Shown: positions 44,190 to 57,713 of the stretch, piece after piece
Numbering within the stretch: position 1 is the first letter of the stretch
Layout of the letters: each line of letters opens with the position of its first letter
Assembly: GCF_001039355.2 (NCBI RefSeq)
Contig: NW_019775844.1
Coordinates: 78,737 to 142,736, forward strand
Reading direction: 5' to 3'
From: Lingula anatina
Lineage: Eukaryota; Brachiopoda; Lingulata; Lingulida; Lingulidae
Length of the DNA: 64,000 bases
The notes under the pieces: generated by a model
Seen by the model: the letters and a program-made list of their open reading frames with translations, nothing else
What the model was told of the DNA's origin: nothing
Database searches by the model: none
Position numbers and translations under genes: made by a program

Positions 44190-47100
44190 ATGATTCGATC
44201 TGTTTCGAAGACAGACGACGACAACCAGTACACGGACGCCACGGCGGTAAGAATAACGGATAAAGAGATGGAAACTGCTATTTTGGAGACCATCGAGCTC
44301 GGATCGGAAACCAATTCCGAAATAACTACAGAGAATAGTAGCGCAATATCCGCCGCAGATCTAAGGCCAAAGATTACCGGGAACGAAATCAACATGAAGC
44401 TAAAACCAAAGAAAAACTGCAACGGAAAGCGGATCACCATCAACGTCGCCGGGACGAAGTTCTTGGTCAGTTGGGAAACTTTGGCCAAAGTCCCCAACAC
44501 ACGGCTTAGCCGATTGACCATGTATGATGTAGATCCAGATGAGGACGAGATATTTTTCGAGAGGGATCCTACGTTCTTTCCGTCCATTCTCGGTCTCTAC
44601 TACACTGGTCAGCTTCATTTTTTGCACAGTCTCTGTGGGCCGGCGATCCTTACGGAGCTCGCCTACTGGGAGATACCGGCCACCGCCCTTTCCCCGTGCT
44701 GTAAGGAAGCGTGTTTTGTCACAGAAGAAAAGCGACAAGAAAATCAGAAACTTGCGGATGAATTCGGACTGTCAGAACAGACAAGTTACGAGGAAGAAAA
44801 GAGATGTTGTGGTGCATGGAGACTGAAGCTAAGAAGATTTTTGGAAGACCCTCAGTCTTCGACTTGGGCGAAGGTAAGTCGGTTGTTTTTGAAAGGCAAA
44901 CGATGCTAATCATTGGCCTGAAATGCATGACGGTTCTTTAACCACTACGACTAATAACGTTTAAAATACCCACTCTCTCTCTCTCTCTCGGGCCGTTATT
45001 TTCCATTCCCTATAATATTTCTAAGTTACTGTATGCAAGGGTTATCAATTATAAATCCCATTTTGATTTAGTAAGAAGAAGGAATGTAAAAAAAAAAGAT
45101 TTTTGCGGTATTAGGGAACGCGAACTATTGTAATTAGTGACATTAACGATATTGTCACTCTCCGCCCAAAACTCCTTATTTACTGCCTTACATACATTCT
45201 TTTTGGGTAATAAAATACTCTTCATTGATCTGTGAATAAATTAAGTAAGATTTACATATATGTCAAATTATGGGTGACGTCACAATCGCGATTTAGGGGT
45301 AAAAACTGAAAAATCGGTTTCTTAAATTTCTTTTTTACCTGAGCACCCATGATCACCGTTTGAAGCCGATTTAATGACATCATTTAGTTCTCAAAAACCC
45401 TGCCAGCGATTTTTCTTAAATTTCTTAGTTAAGATTTTATCGTTAATAAAGCAAAACAATACCTTTGTTAAATGAAATTATGTAATTACGGGCTCATAAC
45501 TCCATAACTAAAACATATAAACCAAAACGCTGCCACTGGATTGTAGATCATACTCTTGAGAAACACTATGCCAATTTTCGTGCTAATTTTTTCTTCAGGG
45601 ATGAAGTTACGCCCCATACAGATTGCTATCCTACCTCAAAATAGAAAGGTGTTAAATAGACGATTAAAACTTTGAGTTGCATATGCTTATACATTGCAAC
45701 GAAAAAATATAAACGCCGATATTTTATATTTTCGAAAGTTTTTTTCATTGTTTTAAACCATTGCAGCACAAAAATAGATACATTATTGAATAATTAGATG
45801 CAGGAAAAAACTAATTTTCGGTATTTGGTTGATAATAAAGAGCAACAATATCCTTAATTAAAGAATATAATTTTGTTATTTGAATAAATAACACCTAATA
45901 CGTATCTATCACTAGACAGAGCTTATGAAGAGCCCTTTTTCAAATAGACAAGCAAGGTAGTTCATCACTAGGACTTTGAAATAGGGGATAGACGGCGCTT
46001 AATAATACTTGAAGGACAGCTGTTTCGCAGGTTTGTTCTGTTTTTCAGACAGCATTATGCAACAGTTCTTCATTTCATGGAATATCTTATTACGCCTTAA
46101 TGGATAAATCAATTTAATACACAGGTCGCAAAACAAACTGGTACAGGAAAACAATTCCAACTGATATACGACCATTGCACCTCAGACGGCTTTATGTAGA
46201 CATTACTTATCAAACAAGGCAAACCGTAAATATTTCATTAGCAGTGTACAATGACACTTCACAAACAATAGCTATTTCATTCATTACCCGGCTTGGAATC
46301 AGACAACGAAATTTGAGTAATTCACTATGCATACATTGAACTGTCAATACACTATTTCAGTCCGCTGTCTAAGTTACCATGGTTTGTGTGTGTGTGTGTG
46401 TGTGTTTGTGTGTTTGTGTGTGTGTGTGTGTTTGTGTGTGCGCGCGCTTGCGTGCGTGCGTACAATGTACGTGTGTGTTTCAGGTTTGTAACTGTGCTCG
46501 TTTTAACCCGGCTTAACTTTTAAAACTCCACAATAGTAGCAAACAGTGGTCGCACCGACTTCGGCAGTTGTCGGCACAGTCGAAGTTGACAACCATGGCA
46601 ACCCCGATGTAGAGTCACCAGTAAATACTTTCAGTTAACCAACGATGGCCCTACGTTGAGACACTTGGGTTGAGCTATCTGGCGTAGTTTATTATGTGTA
46701 TTCTTTTCTGTCGCCTGTTTTGTAGACAGGTCGCTTTGTTTGTATCGGGTGGCACAAAAATTGTTGATTCATTGTACAGGTACCTGTAACATCAAATTTT
46801 GATGATAATAGGAAAGTCTTTAAATTAAACAATTGAAATCTTCAGAGCTGACAAATAATAATGTATCCAAAATATGTGCAGCAATTCAATTCAAAAGCTT
46901 GTGAACTTTAAGTCACCATAGGCCTATATTAGTTATAATTATACACGAAGGATTCAGTGTATCTTTCTATATTTGATTTCGTAACTTCCATTATAGTTTC
47001 GTTCTCCTTTTTTTCTAGAATAACAGAGGGGTTATACATGTAGCGTATTTTACATATAACACAGTCACATGGTTCTCACGTGTTATTTCAGATCTGGCTG

Positions 47101-47979
47101 TTCCTGTCTCTCCTGGCAACAGTCTTCAGTTTCGCCAGCGAAGCCATTTCCTCAGTGAAGGAATACAGAACCCCCTCAGACTTCGACCCGGCCGTTAACA
47201 ACTCCACTTTCCGCGAGATGATTACAGCTAATTTAAGCAACAAAGAACTGATGCGCCTTACCACTTACGACAACGCTGTTAACGACATCCTCCGCGATGT
47301 AGCGCAGTACTTTTTCACCTTGGACATCATATTGAGAATGCTGTCTTCTCCCGGCAGATGGCACTACTTCAAGTCCGTGTTGAATGTCGTGGACTGCGTG
47401 TGGCTGGTGTCTGCCTGGGTGCTCTATGCCTTTGTCCTCTTGTACTGCGCCGAGTGCTGGTGGACAATGTCCACTCTGGCGTTCCGCACGATATTCTGGC
47501 TGTACTTCATTAATAATAGCCTGCGCGTCTTCCGCGTGGTGCGCATCGGATACCTCTTCATGCCACTGAAGGTGATTTTTCTCACAATTAAGGCAAGCAT
47601 AGCAGAAATCGTAACTCTCCTTTTTCTGCTAATCCTTGGAGCCCTGATCTTCGGTCCTTTGATATATCTGGTTGAAGTTTCCAATGACAAATCATCCATG
47701 TATAACATTCCTATTGGCTACTGGTGGGCAATTGTTACCATGACGACTGTTGGCTATGGCGACCGGTATCCATCGGAGTTGTTCGGCTACGCTGTCGGAA
47801 TTGTCTGCGTCACGGTCGGTTTGGGATTCAGCGGGCTGCCAATATCGGTGATAAGCGCCAATTTTAGCAGGTACCAGGCCTTTGCGGCATCCATAAAGGC
47901 GAAAAAATCTCAATCACGGGGCAGTTCGCAGGAGTCGGCGTCAAATGCCATTTCACCTGAACTGACATGCAAAGGATAG
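44190..47979 (+). CDS. Voltage-gated K+ channel, Shab-like with divergent sensor (gene 2)
   Basis: Two exons, 44,190-44,873 and 47,092-47,979, joined in phase 0 to 523 residues. Exon 1 encodes an acidic N-terminus and a T1 tetramerisation domain (ITINVAGTKF, EIFFERDPTFFPSIL, YYTGQLHF). It has the zinc motif His-x5-Cys-x20-Cys-Cys of non-Shaker Kv channels, and a later CC-x-LRRFLEDPQSS region, as in Shab-type channels. Exon 2 encodes S1 (IWLFLSLLATVF), an NLS glycosylation-like site, S2 YFFTLDIILRM, S3, S4 FINNSLRVFRVVRI, pore WWAIVTMTTVGYGD and S6 GLGFSGLPISVISANF, then a short Ser-rich tail. S4 positions R1, R2 and R6 are Phe, Asn and Tyr; R3-K5 are Arg. The second Pro of PVP is Ser. The K+ filter is intact. 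It may be an active channel with altered gating or a modulatory subunit. Confidence 0.9.
44874..47091 (+). other. Intron of K+ channel gene 2
   Basis: GTAAGT donor at 44,874 and TTATTTCAG acceptor at 47,091. It contains CT (44,975) and GT/GC (46,384-46,465) microsatellites; no inserted gene recognised. Confidence 0.8.
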
Positions 47980-50900
47980 TGTGACAACACAATATGTCGC
48001 ACAAACGTCATTTTATTTATTTTTTTTTCGTTTTTTCTGTGATTAATGTGTTTTGGTAATGTGTGTTTTAAAAAGTCAAATCTCTTACATAGCTGTAAAC
48101 ATTCATTTATATACATGTACCATGTCCTGTTATTCAATATTTTTAAATATTATTAAAATACTTGAAGATTTTAAAAACTTGTTATTGCGCCGACTCTGCG
48201 ACTGCCATGGTCATCCGTGCCCTAGTAACCTCAAAACTACATGTAGATTACTGTAACTAGCTAAATGGTTGCAGTAGAGAAAGAACAAACAAATTCAACG
48301 TATCCAAAACATCTCAGCCTGTCTGCTTATTCGAACTACTATGGAGAATCACATGACACCGATTTAAAAATAACATCGCTGGGTACATGTCCAGGAATTT
48401 TATTCAAACTATTAATAAACTGTATACGCTCATGCTGCTTTTTATGGATTTGTACCAAGTTCTTTGTGAACTGGTATCTTATTTCTCACCATGTTATGAT
48501 CTAAGGACCAGTTATTAATTTAATAATTAAAAAAAAAAAAACTCAATGTGCAAGGTTTAAAACATTTGGACAAAAATCTTTTTAATACGAGACCCAGATT
48601 CTAGGACAATTCCCCCCGGGACAACCCCCCCCCCCCCCCCCCCGGACGATTCCCCCAAGAAATATATATTTATATACAAATGTAAAGTAGGAAGTGTAAA
48701 ATTTAAAACATTTCATCCAATTTATTAATATTTTTAGTATGATAATACAAATTCATCATGAAACAAATTATTTTAAAACAAATTCCCTTTTCATTTAGTA
48801 CAAGTACAGGAAGATTTATTAAGTATCTACTCGAAGTATAACCACCTGTTCTTCAGGTATATATCTTGATTGAGTAAGTCATGAATCAAGGTGCATCTCT
48901 AGGGGAATTGTCCTGATACCGTGACCCCGTATGAATGGAATCAGTTACCATCAGAAGTAGGGAATATTTTAAAAGAGAACTTCAAACTTATTTTTTAAAT
49001 AAAAACTAAACAATATAATTGTATATTTTTCTGTTTACTTTTTAGAAAGAACATTATAATTGGAGATTCCTTTCTGTATTCCTAATACCATTCCTTTCAA
49101 TCTGAATTAATCCTTTTAACTTCGTACTTTAATTATATAATATTTTATTTGTATTTAGTCTACAGAACATACTATTATGGATTTTAGACTCTAAATAAAT
49201 AAATATTATTATTATTATTATTATTATTATTGTTATTATTATTGTGAGTTTTTCTTTTTATGAAATGCAAATGGATGCAAAGTGACACGACCATCTGACA
49301 TTTCCATTTGTTCTGCTTACTGACTACGTCACGTTTTCCTTTGCCAGTTTTTATCAGTTTTATATTTCTAATTTACTATCAATTTTTCATTGTCCCTCGG
49401 TTTATAATGACGGGAACAGCAAATAGTCTCTGATGAGAATAACCGTGTTTCTCCCTACATGTATTAGGCGTCACCGGTGTGGCATTTCCACCTTTCTTAC
49501 AAGTAGCATGGTGACATGAATGACTCGACTAGGTCACAATCCATCGTTTTTGCTTTCAGGAATCATTCTTTACTTAACCAGAGCCATTTTCAAATATACA
49601 GAAAACATTAGACAAGTTTTTGTTGTTGTTGTTATAGAAAAAAACACGGTAATGACATGCTATTCACTTGATTTCAGGTAATTGAACTATTTCTTTAAGC
49701 AGATTAAAACATTTTGGCTTACTGGTAATGTTTAGACCAATATTCGGATCAAAGTTATTTTGTGAAACCCGTCCTTGTAGTGTTCACAATCGAAAATCCC
49801 AGCTACCAGAACGTAAAAAATAACCAGATATATCCCCATGTATGGTGGTGACGCCTGGTGTTCAGATTTTGTGTTAGACGCATTGCAGGTGTATAAAGGA
49901 CCAGGAACTTTTTATCTATGCATTTTAAACGATTCATTAATATATTGCACAATATAAAAATATTTCATCTTAATCCACGAATTCACAAAAATTGAATATA
50001 TCTTTAATCTTTGTACAGCTTTATTAGTTTCAATGCAGTGAGTAGCAGTATTGTCACTACAGACAACAGATTTGGTAAAAGTTATAAATAATCGGTAACC
50101 TTGAAAACCTACTCGCAGCAGCACCTACTGTATACGGAAGAGTTCACTTTTATCTGACTGCAAACATGCAAAAATATACACATCTGCTTTCAACTGGGGG
50201 GGGGGGGGGAGGGCACCCTTATGTAGGGATGACGATCCTCTTTGAATGAAAAGTTAATCAAGGTTTGGAGGTTCAGCTTTCAGGGAAAGAATTTACTCTG
50301 GCAGGCAGGAAAATCAATACGCCAGACATTGTCATCTGACCATGTATTATTCATCAAAACATCTATTGATAAACATTCAGTGGAATTATGGTGACATGAA
50401 TATGAGTACTATACCAAAGCTAGTCCGTTAAAGGCGTGCGGTGACAGGACCCTTAAGGAGCAAACGTTCGCTTTTCCTAGAAATTCTAACACTTTACCTT
50501 AAATCACCAAGGTATATTACAGTACATCCAAAACATATCACTAATTCAAGACCCATATTCTTGTTTTAAGTCCTAAGGCAAATAAAGTTTAGTTTTTGTC
50601 TCACCCTTGTAACGGAAGCTGAAATGGCGAAAATAAGGAATGCTGAGCTGTGAAAATCATAGAGAAAATAGAGCAATAGGTCTTAGTTACTACGAGTAGG
50701 ATTATTTAGGATGCTTTCACCTACAGTTATAAAGATATTGCAAGTGCATGTGCCAGTGTATGTAATATTACCGCGCATTCCATCCAAGCTGCATTTTATT
50801 TTCTGCCATGCCTCATAGAGGCCTTTTAATTCAAATTAACACACACACACACACACACACACACACGTACAAGAATGATTCAGATAGCATGACTTGCACA

Positions 50901-51984
50901 AATATATGTACAAGAATGAAAAAATTTCAGTCTAGTTACTAAATTAATGGTACTTACAAGCCAGGAAAAAAGTTAATGCTGATATTGATTTAACTTCTTA
51001 AAGTCGATTCAAGGTAATCCAACAGTGGACAAAAGATATTCAGCATTGGCTGAAGTCGCCATTAACCTTCCACTTTAGTATTTTGAAAATCGATATATTG
51101 CCAGCCGTTTCTATTTATTTTGATTCCCTTTCATATTTATGGCATGTTGTGAAATATGTGCACTATTGTGACTATCGTGTGTCTGTGTACGCCATCACAC
51201 ACTCATTCATTTTTATATCAATCTGAGCAATTTTGTAACCCTAATTTTCCGATAAAAAGTAAATTGCGAATCAAAGGCAATAATTCATTTAATTCGACCA
51301 TGAAACAAATGTATGGAGGTTCAGTGCAAAAAACTCATTATGAATTTTTTCTCCAGTTCGAACAGCCATCGGCCACCATTCTTTTCTCTCTACATTGAAT
51401 GCCTGTCTTTCAACTTTTCGGATATTCATAAGACAGACGTAAATAATTTCAGTTCAAACCAAGAAATATCCGTAGTTGTGTTCTCGGGTTTTTCGCAATT
51501 TCGTAGAGGAAGAGAACATTTAAATATACCGTAGAGTTTGGACACTTGAAATGCATTACTTCCAGGGTACGTGTCAATGCCATGTACCCGTAGATCAACA
51601 CTGACTAAATAGCCAGATCCATTACCACTTCAATAACGGTAATGGCATTGTCAACCTGGATATAACGATTAATTCGAGGGCAGGGGGAAGTGGAGAGGAA
51701 TCTAGACACTTGCAGTGATACAAAATAAACCAAAGTGGAATCAAATCTTAATAAATCCGTCTAAACATTCACAGTATCGTCACATAGAACAGTAGAGTCA
51801 GGGCGAACACATTAAAAAAGAAATTCATCACGTGGCCTGTCCATGCAAGATGGGTGACAACCCCACATCCTCCTGCATCCCCTTTTGGTGTCGGACGGAA
51901 ATGGCTTAGAATTCTATAGCATGCATATTATAACGTATCGACTTCAGTCCATTACATTTCAGAGATATTCGGCGAAACATCGCC
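47980..51984. other. Intergenic spacer between K+ channel genes 2 and 3
   Basis: No gene recognised. A C-rich tract lies at 48,611-48,655, an (ATT)n run at 49,203-49,240, a G run near 50,198 and an AC microsatellite at 50,840-50,866. Confidence 0.5.
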
Positions 51985-54900
51985 ATGAACATCATACAGG
52001 TTGCCGCTGCGGGTAAAGACGGCTATTCTACGAACAGGGGAAGGATAGATGTTAGAAGTGCAAGAGGGGTCTCAAAGACCTGTGAGAAACAAACGATACA
52101 TGTGCAGCCGACATCCCAATTGTTTCAGTCCGAAGAGGCGTCAGACGCATCATCAGAAATATCGAAGAAAAACAGAGAGCGAGTCACTATCAACATCGCT
52201 GGGACCAAATTTGTTACGACGTGGGGGTCCTTGGCTAAACTTCCCAATTCTCGCTTAGGTAGACTGACAGTGGACGACATAGATTCTGGAGAAAATGACA
52301 TCTTTTTCGAGAGAAACCCGACCCTTTTCCCGTACATTCTCGCTCTCTACTCCACCGGTCAGTTTTCTTTCCCGCACAATTTCTGCGGGGCAAGCATAGT
52401 GAACGAGATGGAATTCTGGGAAATTTCAAGGTGTGCGCTGTCCCCCTGTTGTAAAGAGATTCTGCTGGAACAAGAGACGCAGCAGGAAGAAAACGAAGCA
52501 ATTGCTAAACAGTTTAGCCAACTGAACTTGGCAGAAATGGCGCCTGATGACAAAAGTTGTGGTTGGAGAGTAAAACTTGGACGTTTCTTAGATGACCCTA
52601 AGTCATCGAACGGGGCTAAGGTAAACACACACGCATAAACACACACACACACACGCACACACACACATACACACACGAAACGAGGCAGGCACATTATACG
52701 CTCTCATACCTTTTACAACAAAGTGCAATTTTCAAGGAATCCCTTATTAACCACTAATTGAGTTGATCCATTTACAAACCCAGCACCAGAACTACAATTC
52801 ATTAAAATTTATTTTTGAAGTGTGTAGTTTTTGAATCATTCTTAAGCAGTAATGGAAATTTCTTTTGGTTTATTTTGCTTGTGGCGGTAGAAAAGTATGA
52901 ATTTAAGAGTTACACGTTTATGTAGACCACAGCTACTTCAGCAGGTTTGAATAAAGCTCAAATTAGCTAAGAGCGCATTCCCAGAATTAAGATCGATCTT
53001 TCTAGATCGACCTAACTCCCTGGGGGTTCACGCTAAATTGCAGTCAGCCGACCGCGCACGGAAGTTAATTACCCCCTTACAGCTTTTAGTAGGCGGGGCA
53101 GTCATTAAAGCCAGCTAAGCGCACAGTAATCTAGTGAGACTCCCCACGGGGATATATCGATCTAAAATCTGTGGGAATGGGGTCTAATATATGCACAATT
53201 AAGCGTGCCCAAGCGGTAGCTCGTAACATGCACAATCGTGAGCGGACATTCACATTAACCAATCAATCATATATACACACACTGGACAATAGAAGTGTCA
53301 CCCCCCCCCCAAATCAGAGTAATCAAAGTAGGCAGATCTTGGGTAGTTATAATGCCTGGTCTACTTATAATTTGACTAATGAGTATAAAACCGCTGTACC
53401 ATGGAATTGTATTGTTGGTCTTGTACATGTACAGCAAATGTTATTCCTGTCTTCCTCCAATATGGCAAGATACAGGCAATTATCTAACGGTTATAGGTGC
53501 AAGTTATTAACCTGAAGAGGCGGAATATAAGCAATGTCATAATATCAATACAGTTGAATTGTTCAGTCAGAACCGTGCAGAGGGCCAGGTCTCGGTATAG
53601 AAACACTGGATCAAGAGACAAATTGCCTCTGATGGGTGGTCCAGGAAAAACTACCGACCGTGAAGACCGACGACTGATTTTGATGCCCAGGTTGTCAAGG
53701 TTCGACATTGCTTGTCAGTTGACAACACTGTGGAACAATTTCACACATAATAATCTGTCTGTGAAAACTGCTAGGCATCGGTTACATGCTCAGAGAGTGT
53801 ACGGCAGGGTAGCGAGACGGAAAGCTCTTATATCGTTACAAAACAGGCAACGTAGAGTGAACTAAGGCCAACAGGATCTGGAACTGGACAGTCCATGACA
53901 ATTGGTCATATATAGTTTTTTTATGAGTGTCGCTTTGATCTGACCTCTGATGACAGACTTGTCCGATGCTGGCGAACTGCTGGTATAGCATTTGAACCAC
54001 ATGTACTGAATTTTCGAACCCGGAGCAGCATATTCATCATGGTGTGGGGCTGCATCAGCATCCATGGCGTGGGTGAATTGGTTATAGTTGATGGAAACAT
54101 GAATCATCAGAAATATATCGATGTTTTGGAGTCAGGCTTGCTGCCATCTATTACTAACATGTTTGGTGACAGGAATTATCCATTTATTCACCAGGATGAC
54201 AATGCTCCTTGTCACAGACCCAGAGCAGTTGATGATTGGTTTGACCAACAGGGCATTCGCAGGGTGATGTGGCCTGCCCAGAGTCGGGATGCAAACATAA
54301 TAGAAAATGTGTGGAATGATATTTCAAAACTTTTGACAAATGGCCGTCCAACAAGCAGACAAACTCTGTTAGATTCAGTGTGTCATGCTTGGGCCAGCAT
54401 AAGCCCTCAACGCATCAGGCAATTATATGAATCCTTGCCTCGCAGACTGGCAGCTATTATTAGGTCACGTGGCTATGCCACTAAGTACTAATTTTGGACT
54501 TGAAACTGCATATCTTGGTAGAATGTATATTTTGTTCTCATTTTTTTTNNNNNNNNNNNNNNNNTCATTTTTTTTTTGTGAAATTTGACGTTAATAAAAT
54601 GTTACCAGGAGCATATCATTCCACAGTCATTTTTCTCCCCCAAAGTATTGGTTCAGTAGGGGTGACACTTGTATTGTCCAGTGTGTGTACATCAGAGTAA
54701 GAAGTGCACCACGAGCTTCAAATTTTATTTTTAACAAAATGTACCCGCTATTTTTATTTCTCCTCAGGTGTGGATGTTTGTCTACTTATTTGTCACCATA
54801 GTTTATTACGCTGCAGACGCCGTCAGCACCGTGAAATCATTCCGGACGCCAATGAGCAACGGGTCTCTCATCACCGCTAACCTGAGCGATAAGGAAAGGC

Positions 54901-55646
54901 TTTACATAACCACGCGAGAACATGGCGTTACCGAATGTATCCGTTACATCACCACCATCTATTATACGCTAGATATTATACTGAGGATGCTTGCTGCACG
55001 GAGCTTCAAGCTTTATTTCAGATCCGTGCTGAATATAATTGATTTAATTTGGGTGTTGACAACCTGGTCTTTATTTGCTTCGTACATGATAATGGGCAGC
55101 CAGTTACCACATTTGTCGTTCCTGGAGTTTAAAATTCTGTATTTCATGTCCTACGCCAGTCTGGCCCTGCGCATATTCCGTATCTACCGTTTCAGTCTAC
55201 AGTACACTCCACTCAAAATTTTGGTCCTCACTCTGAAAGGAAGCAGCACCGAGATATGCATCCTGCTTCTGTTGCTATGCGGGGGTACCATGGTTTTCGG
55301 TTCTCTGATTTACATATCGGAGATAAGCAACGACGATTCGTTCATGGACAATGCTCTGATTGGCTATTGGTGGGCCGTGGTTACCATGACGACCGTCGGC
55401 TATGGCGACACCTATCCTAAAGACGCGGCAGGCTATCTCGTCGGTATCGTCTGCGTGATCGTCGGTGTGGGATTCATAGGTCTCCCCATGTCAGTGATCA
55501 GCGCCAACTACAGTAAATATCGCTCCTTCGCTTGCACACTGGAAGCCAGGAACAGATGCAAACTGAAATATCTGAAAATGGCGCCAACGATCCCCTCCAC
55601 CGATTCACGCAAGCTGCCGAAGAGCTTTAAAATGTCAGAAAAATAA
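51985..55646 (+). CDS. Voltage-gated K+ channel, Shab-like with divergent sensor (gene 3)
   Basis: Two exons, 51,985-52,620 and 54,768-55,646, joined in phase 0 to 504 residues, with the same structure as gene 2. T1 has VTINIAGTKF, DIFFERNPTLFPYIL and the cysteine pair SPCC. The zinc-motif His six residues before the first Cys is Ser, with another His three residues before that Cys. Exon 2 has S1 VWMFVYLF, the TANLS site, S2 YYTLDIILRM, S3 NIIDLIWVL, S4 YASLALRIFRIYRF, pore WWAVVTMTTVGYGD and S6 VGFIGLPMSVISANY. S4 positions R1, R2 and R6 are Tyr, Leu and Leu; the hinge is PMS. The intron holds a MITE and a full-length broken Tc1 transposon. The donor GTAAAC runs directly into an AC microsatellite. 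Confidence 0.9.
52621..52676. repeat. AC microsatellite at splice donor
   Basis: (CA)n with CG interruptions starts three bases after the donor of K+ channel gene 3. Confidence 0.85.
52970..53184 (+). mobile_element. Harbinger-like MITE, copy 5
   Basis: It lies in the intron of the third K+ channel gene, with TAA on both sides (AGCTAA before, TAATAT after). It carries the same internal words as the scramblase-region copies, including GCAGTCAGCCGA and AATTACCCCCTTACAG. Confidence 0.85.
53276..54687 (+). mobile_element. Tc1-type transposon, near full length, inactive
   Basis: Terminal inverted repeats CACACACTGGACAATA and TATTGTCCAGTGTGTG, flanked by TA on both sides (53,274-53,275 and 54,688-54,689), the Tc1/mariner target duplication. 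The length of 1.4 kb is usual for the family. GTGTCACCCC follows the repeat at both ends. A 16-N gap at 54,549-54,564 lies in a T-rich tract. It sits inside the intron of K+ channel gene 3 in the sense direction. Confidence 0.93.
53497..54491 (+). pseudogene. Tc1-type transposase, broken in the middle
   Basis: The N-terminal open part (53,497-53,863) has paired helix-turn-helix segments (SVRTVQRARSRYRNTG, then KTARHRLHAQRV) and a GPGKTT link. A stretch with several stops (53,864-54,038) covers the region of the first catalytic Asp. The C-terminal open part (54,039-54,491) has MVWGCISIHG, FIHQDDNAPCHR with the second Asp, and SRDANIIENVWND with the Glu, ending PRRLAAIIRSRGYATKY. The spacing fits the D34E class. 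The middle stops make it inactive. Confidence 0.9.
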
Positions 55647-57713
55647 AAATTAGACAATTTACACTATCGGATATAAATTTGTTACATCTTTGTGGATAAT
55701 GGTTATTTAGTTATTTATTCTGGCACAATTTACGTTCTACCATTATTAAGTCAGTTCAAAATCACAGTGTACTGTGGAAACGCAAAGTTTTACATGTACG
55801 TACAGGGTGTGCAAAGTTGTGTGTGAAATGCCGCACATATTGGATTTGTTTCAATTGATATCAGTGTTTTGTATCCATTGTTTTTTAAGACGCGTTTTAA
55901 GTGCTATCTCCATGCATTATTTATATGAATTGATATTCAATATTTAAAGAGATGAATCATGAGTTCACTTGTACATGTAAACTGCATAATATTGGCTTGG
56001 TCCAAGGAAACAGTTCCTTCTCTTTCAGAAAGCCAGAATAAAATAATTAACAGGGCAAATAAAAAAAAAACAGGCAAAATCCCCATACCTAGCCCAACAG
56101 TGAAGTCTTCCTCGTCTTTATTTCGATTACATTTATTTCATATTGGCCGAGTGGTATCTAAGTAAGGTTGTCATTCCTGTGACCCGCCCACCCAACCTTA
56201 ACAAAATCCTTGATCAGCCAGTGCGTAATACGATAAGATATATTTTGTTTCATTAAAATGCCATTAATTAAACCAAGGTTCAAAGTACAGGACGCAGAGG
56301 TGACGACATCAGATTTTAACGGTTTAGGTCCAAGACTGTTACTGCATGCGCACATTGTATATCTGTAAAATTTTAATTATGAATCAAACAGTTCAGGAAT
56401 TTAGCTGTATTTTTTAAACCTTGTGTAAACATAAGTATGATCTTCACTTTATATGATCGCAGGCATTTGCGAAATGTTGAATTTAATGTGCAGCTGTATC
56501 TCGTTTTTCTGTACGAGAGAAAACATTTCAACGTGAGGCAACTATGTATATAAACATGTTAGCTGGTGTAAAACCTTTCTAATAGCTTATTGTTACGTAC
56601 TGTATGTTAAGGTTTACGTATGAATTTTAAAAACGTGAATGCATTTCTTTTGAGAGAAGCAATATACAGCATATTCACAGATTGACAGTGCATTATAAAT
56701 GGAAATAAACATCTATGGTTTTTGCTATGCCGTTTTGACTGTTTGTTTTTCCACTCGGATGTCCCTCTTTCGACGTGCAGACTTAATAAAATTAGTATAT
56801 GAAAATCATCTTTATGAGAAATGCTACATTATTTTCTGAAAACAAGAAGAAAACATTTTAATATTTATATACTATGAAGTTACTTTATCTACACCAGCGG
56901 TGTTACTGACCATACAGGATTTAAAAAGAGATAATATCACCAAAGACAGCTGTTGCCACAATTGTTATCATTTGACAATGATGACATATTGTTGGTGTTC
57001 GTTAAGAGAAACAGTGTACCAACGATGTTTTCATAATTATGTGAATATTTCATAGACATCATACTAGTACATATATTTACATTCATATTTAAGTTATTTC
57101 GGTAAACGCTAAATGCAAATATTCGCATGCATATACATACATATTTACATGCATTTTGCAGAAGAAATTATATGCCCCCCCTACACTGACTCTACATAAT
57201 TGACGTGTTTTGAGTTTGGTAGTCGTAGTTCACATGATCCCATGTCCCAAGAATAATCTGAGGTAATGGATCCACAGTCAATCTGCTCAAAAGGTGCATT
57301 GATGACATGAGAATAGACTGCTTTTTCAGTTTCGGTGCAATAACCAAAGCCATCATGCACATGGGTTTGGCTTAGTCAAGTGAAAGAGTTGGGACAATAT
57401 AAAATTACCGCTAAAACCCCGAACAATAATCATTTTAACCATACACGTGTCACAGTCGCCCACGCCATCTGTTCGGCAATAAAATCTCGACAGACATAAA
57501 CGTACTGTCGACCGAGGAGCGACGAGAATTTCAAGTAAAGGCGGACATCATAATTCTTTACCTGATAAATGACTTATGTGCAACATATGGTGACAACGCC
57601 TGGCTCAGGTGTTCCATACAGAGCTCGTATTCAAACGACTCCTGGAGAGATCTTAAATTACTACTGCCTACATCGTATCCGTGCCTTTGAATTAGCCATA
57701 AGATCAAAAAAGA
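55647..57713. other. Intergenic spacer after K+ channel gene 3
   Basis: No gene recognised; AT-rich. It probably holds the 3' UTR of gene 3 and the promoter of the secreted-protein gene. No convincing regulatory motif seen. Confidence 0.5.
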
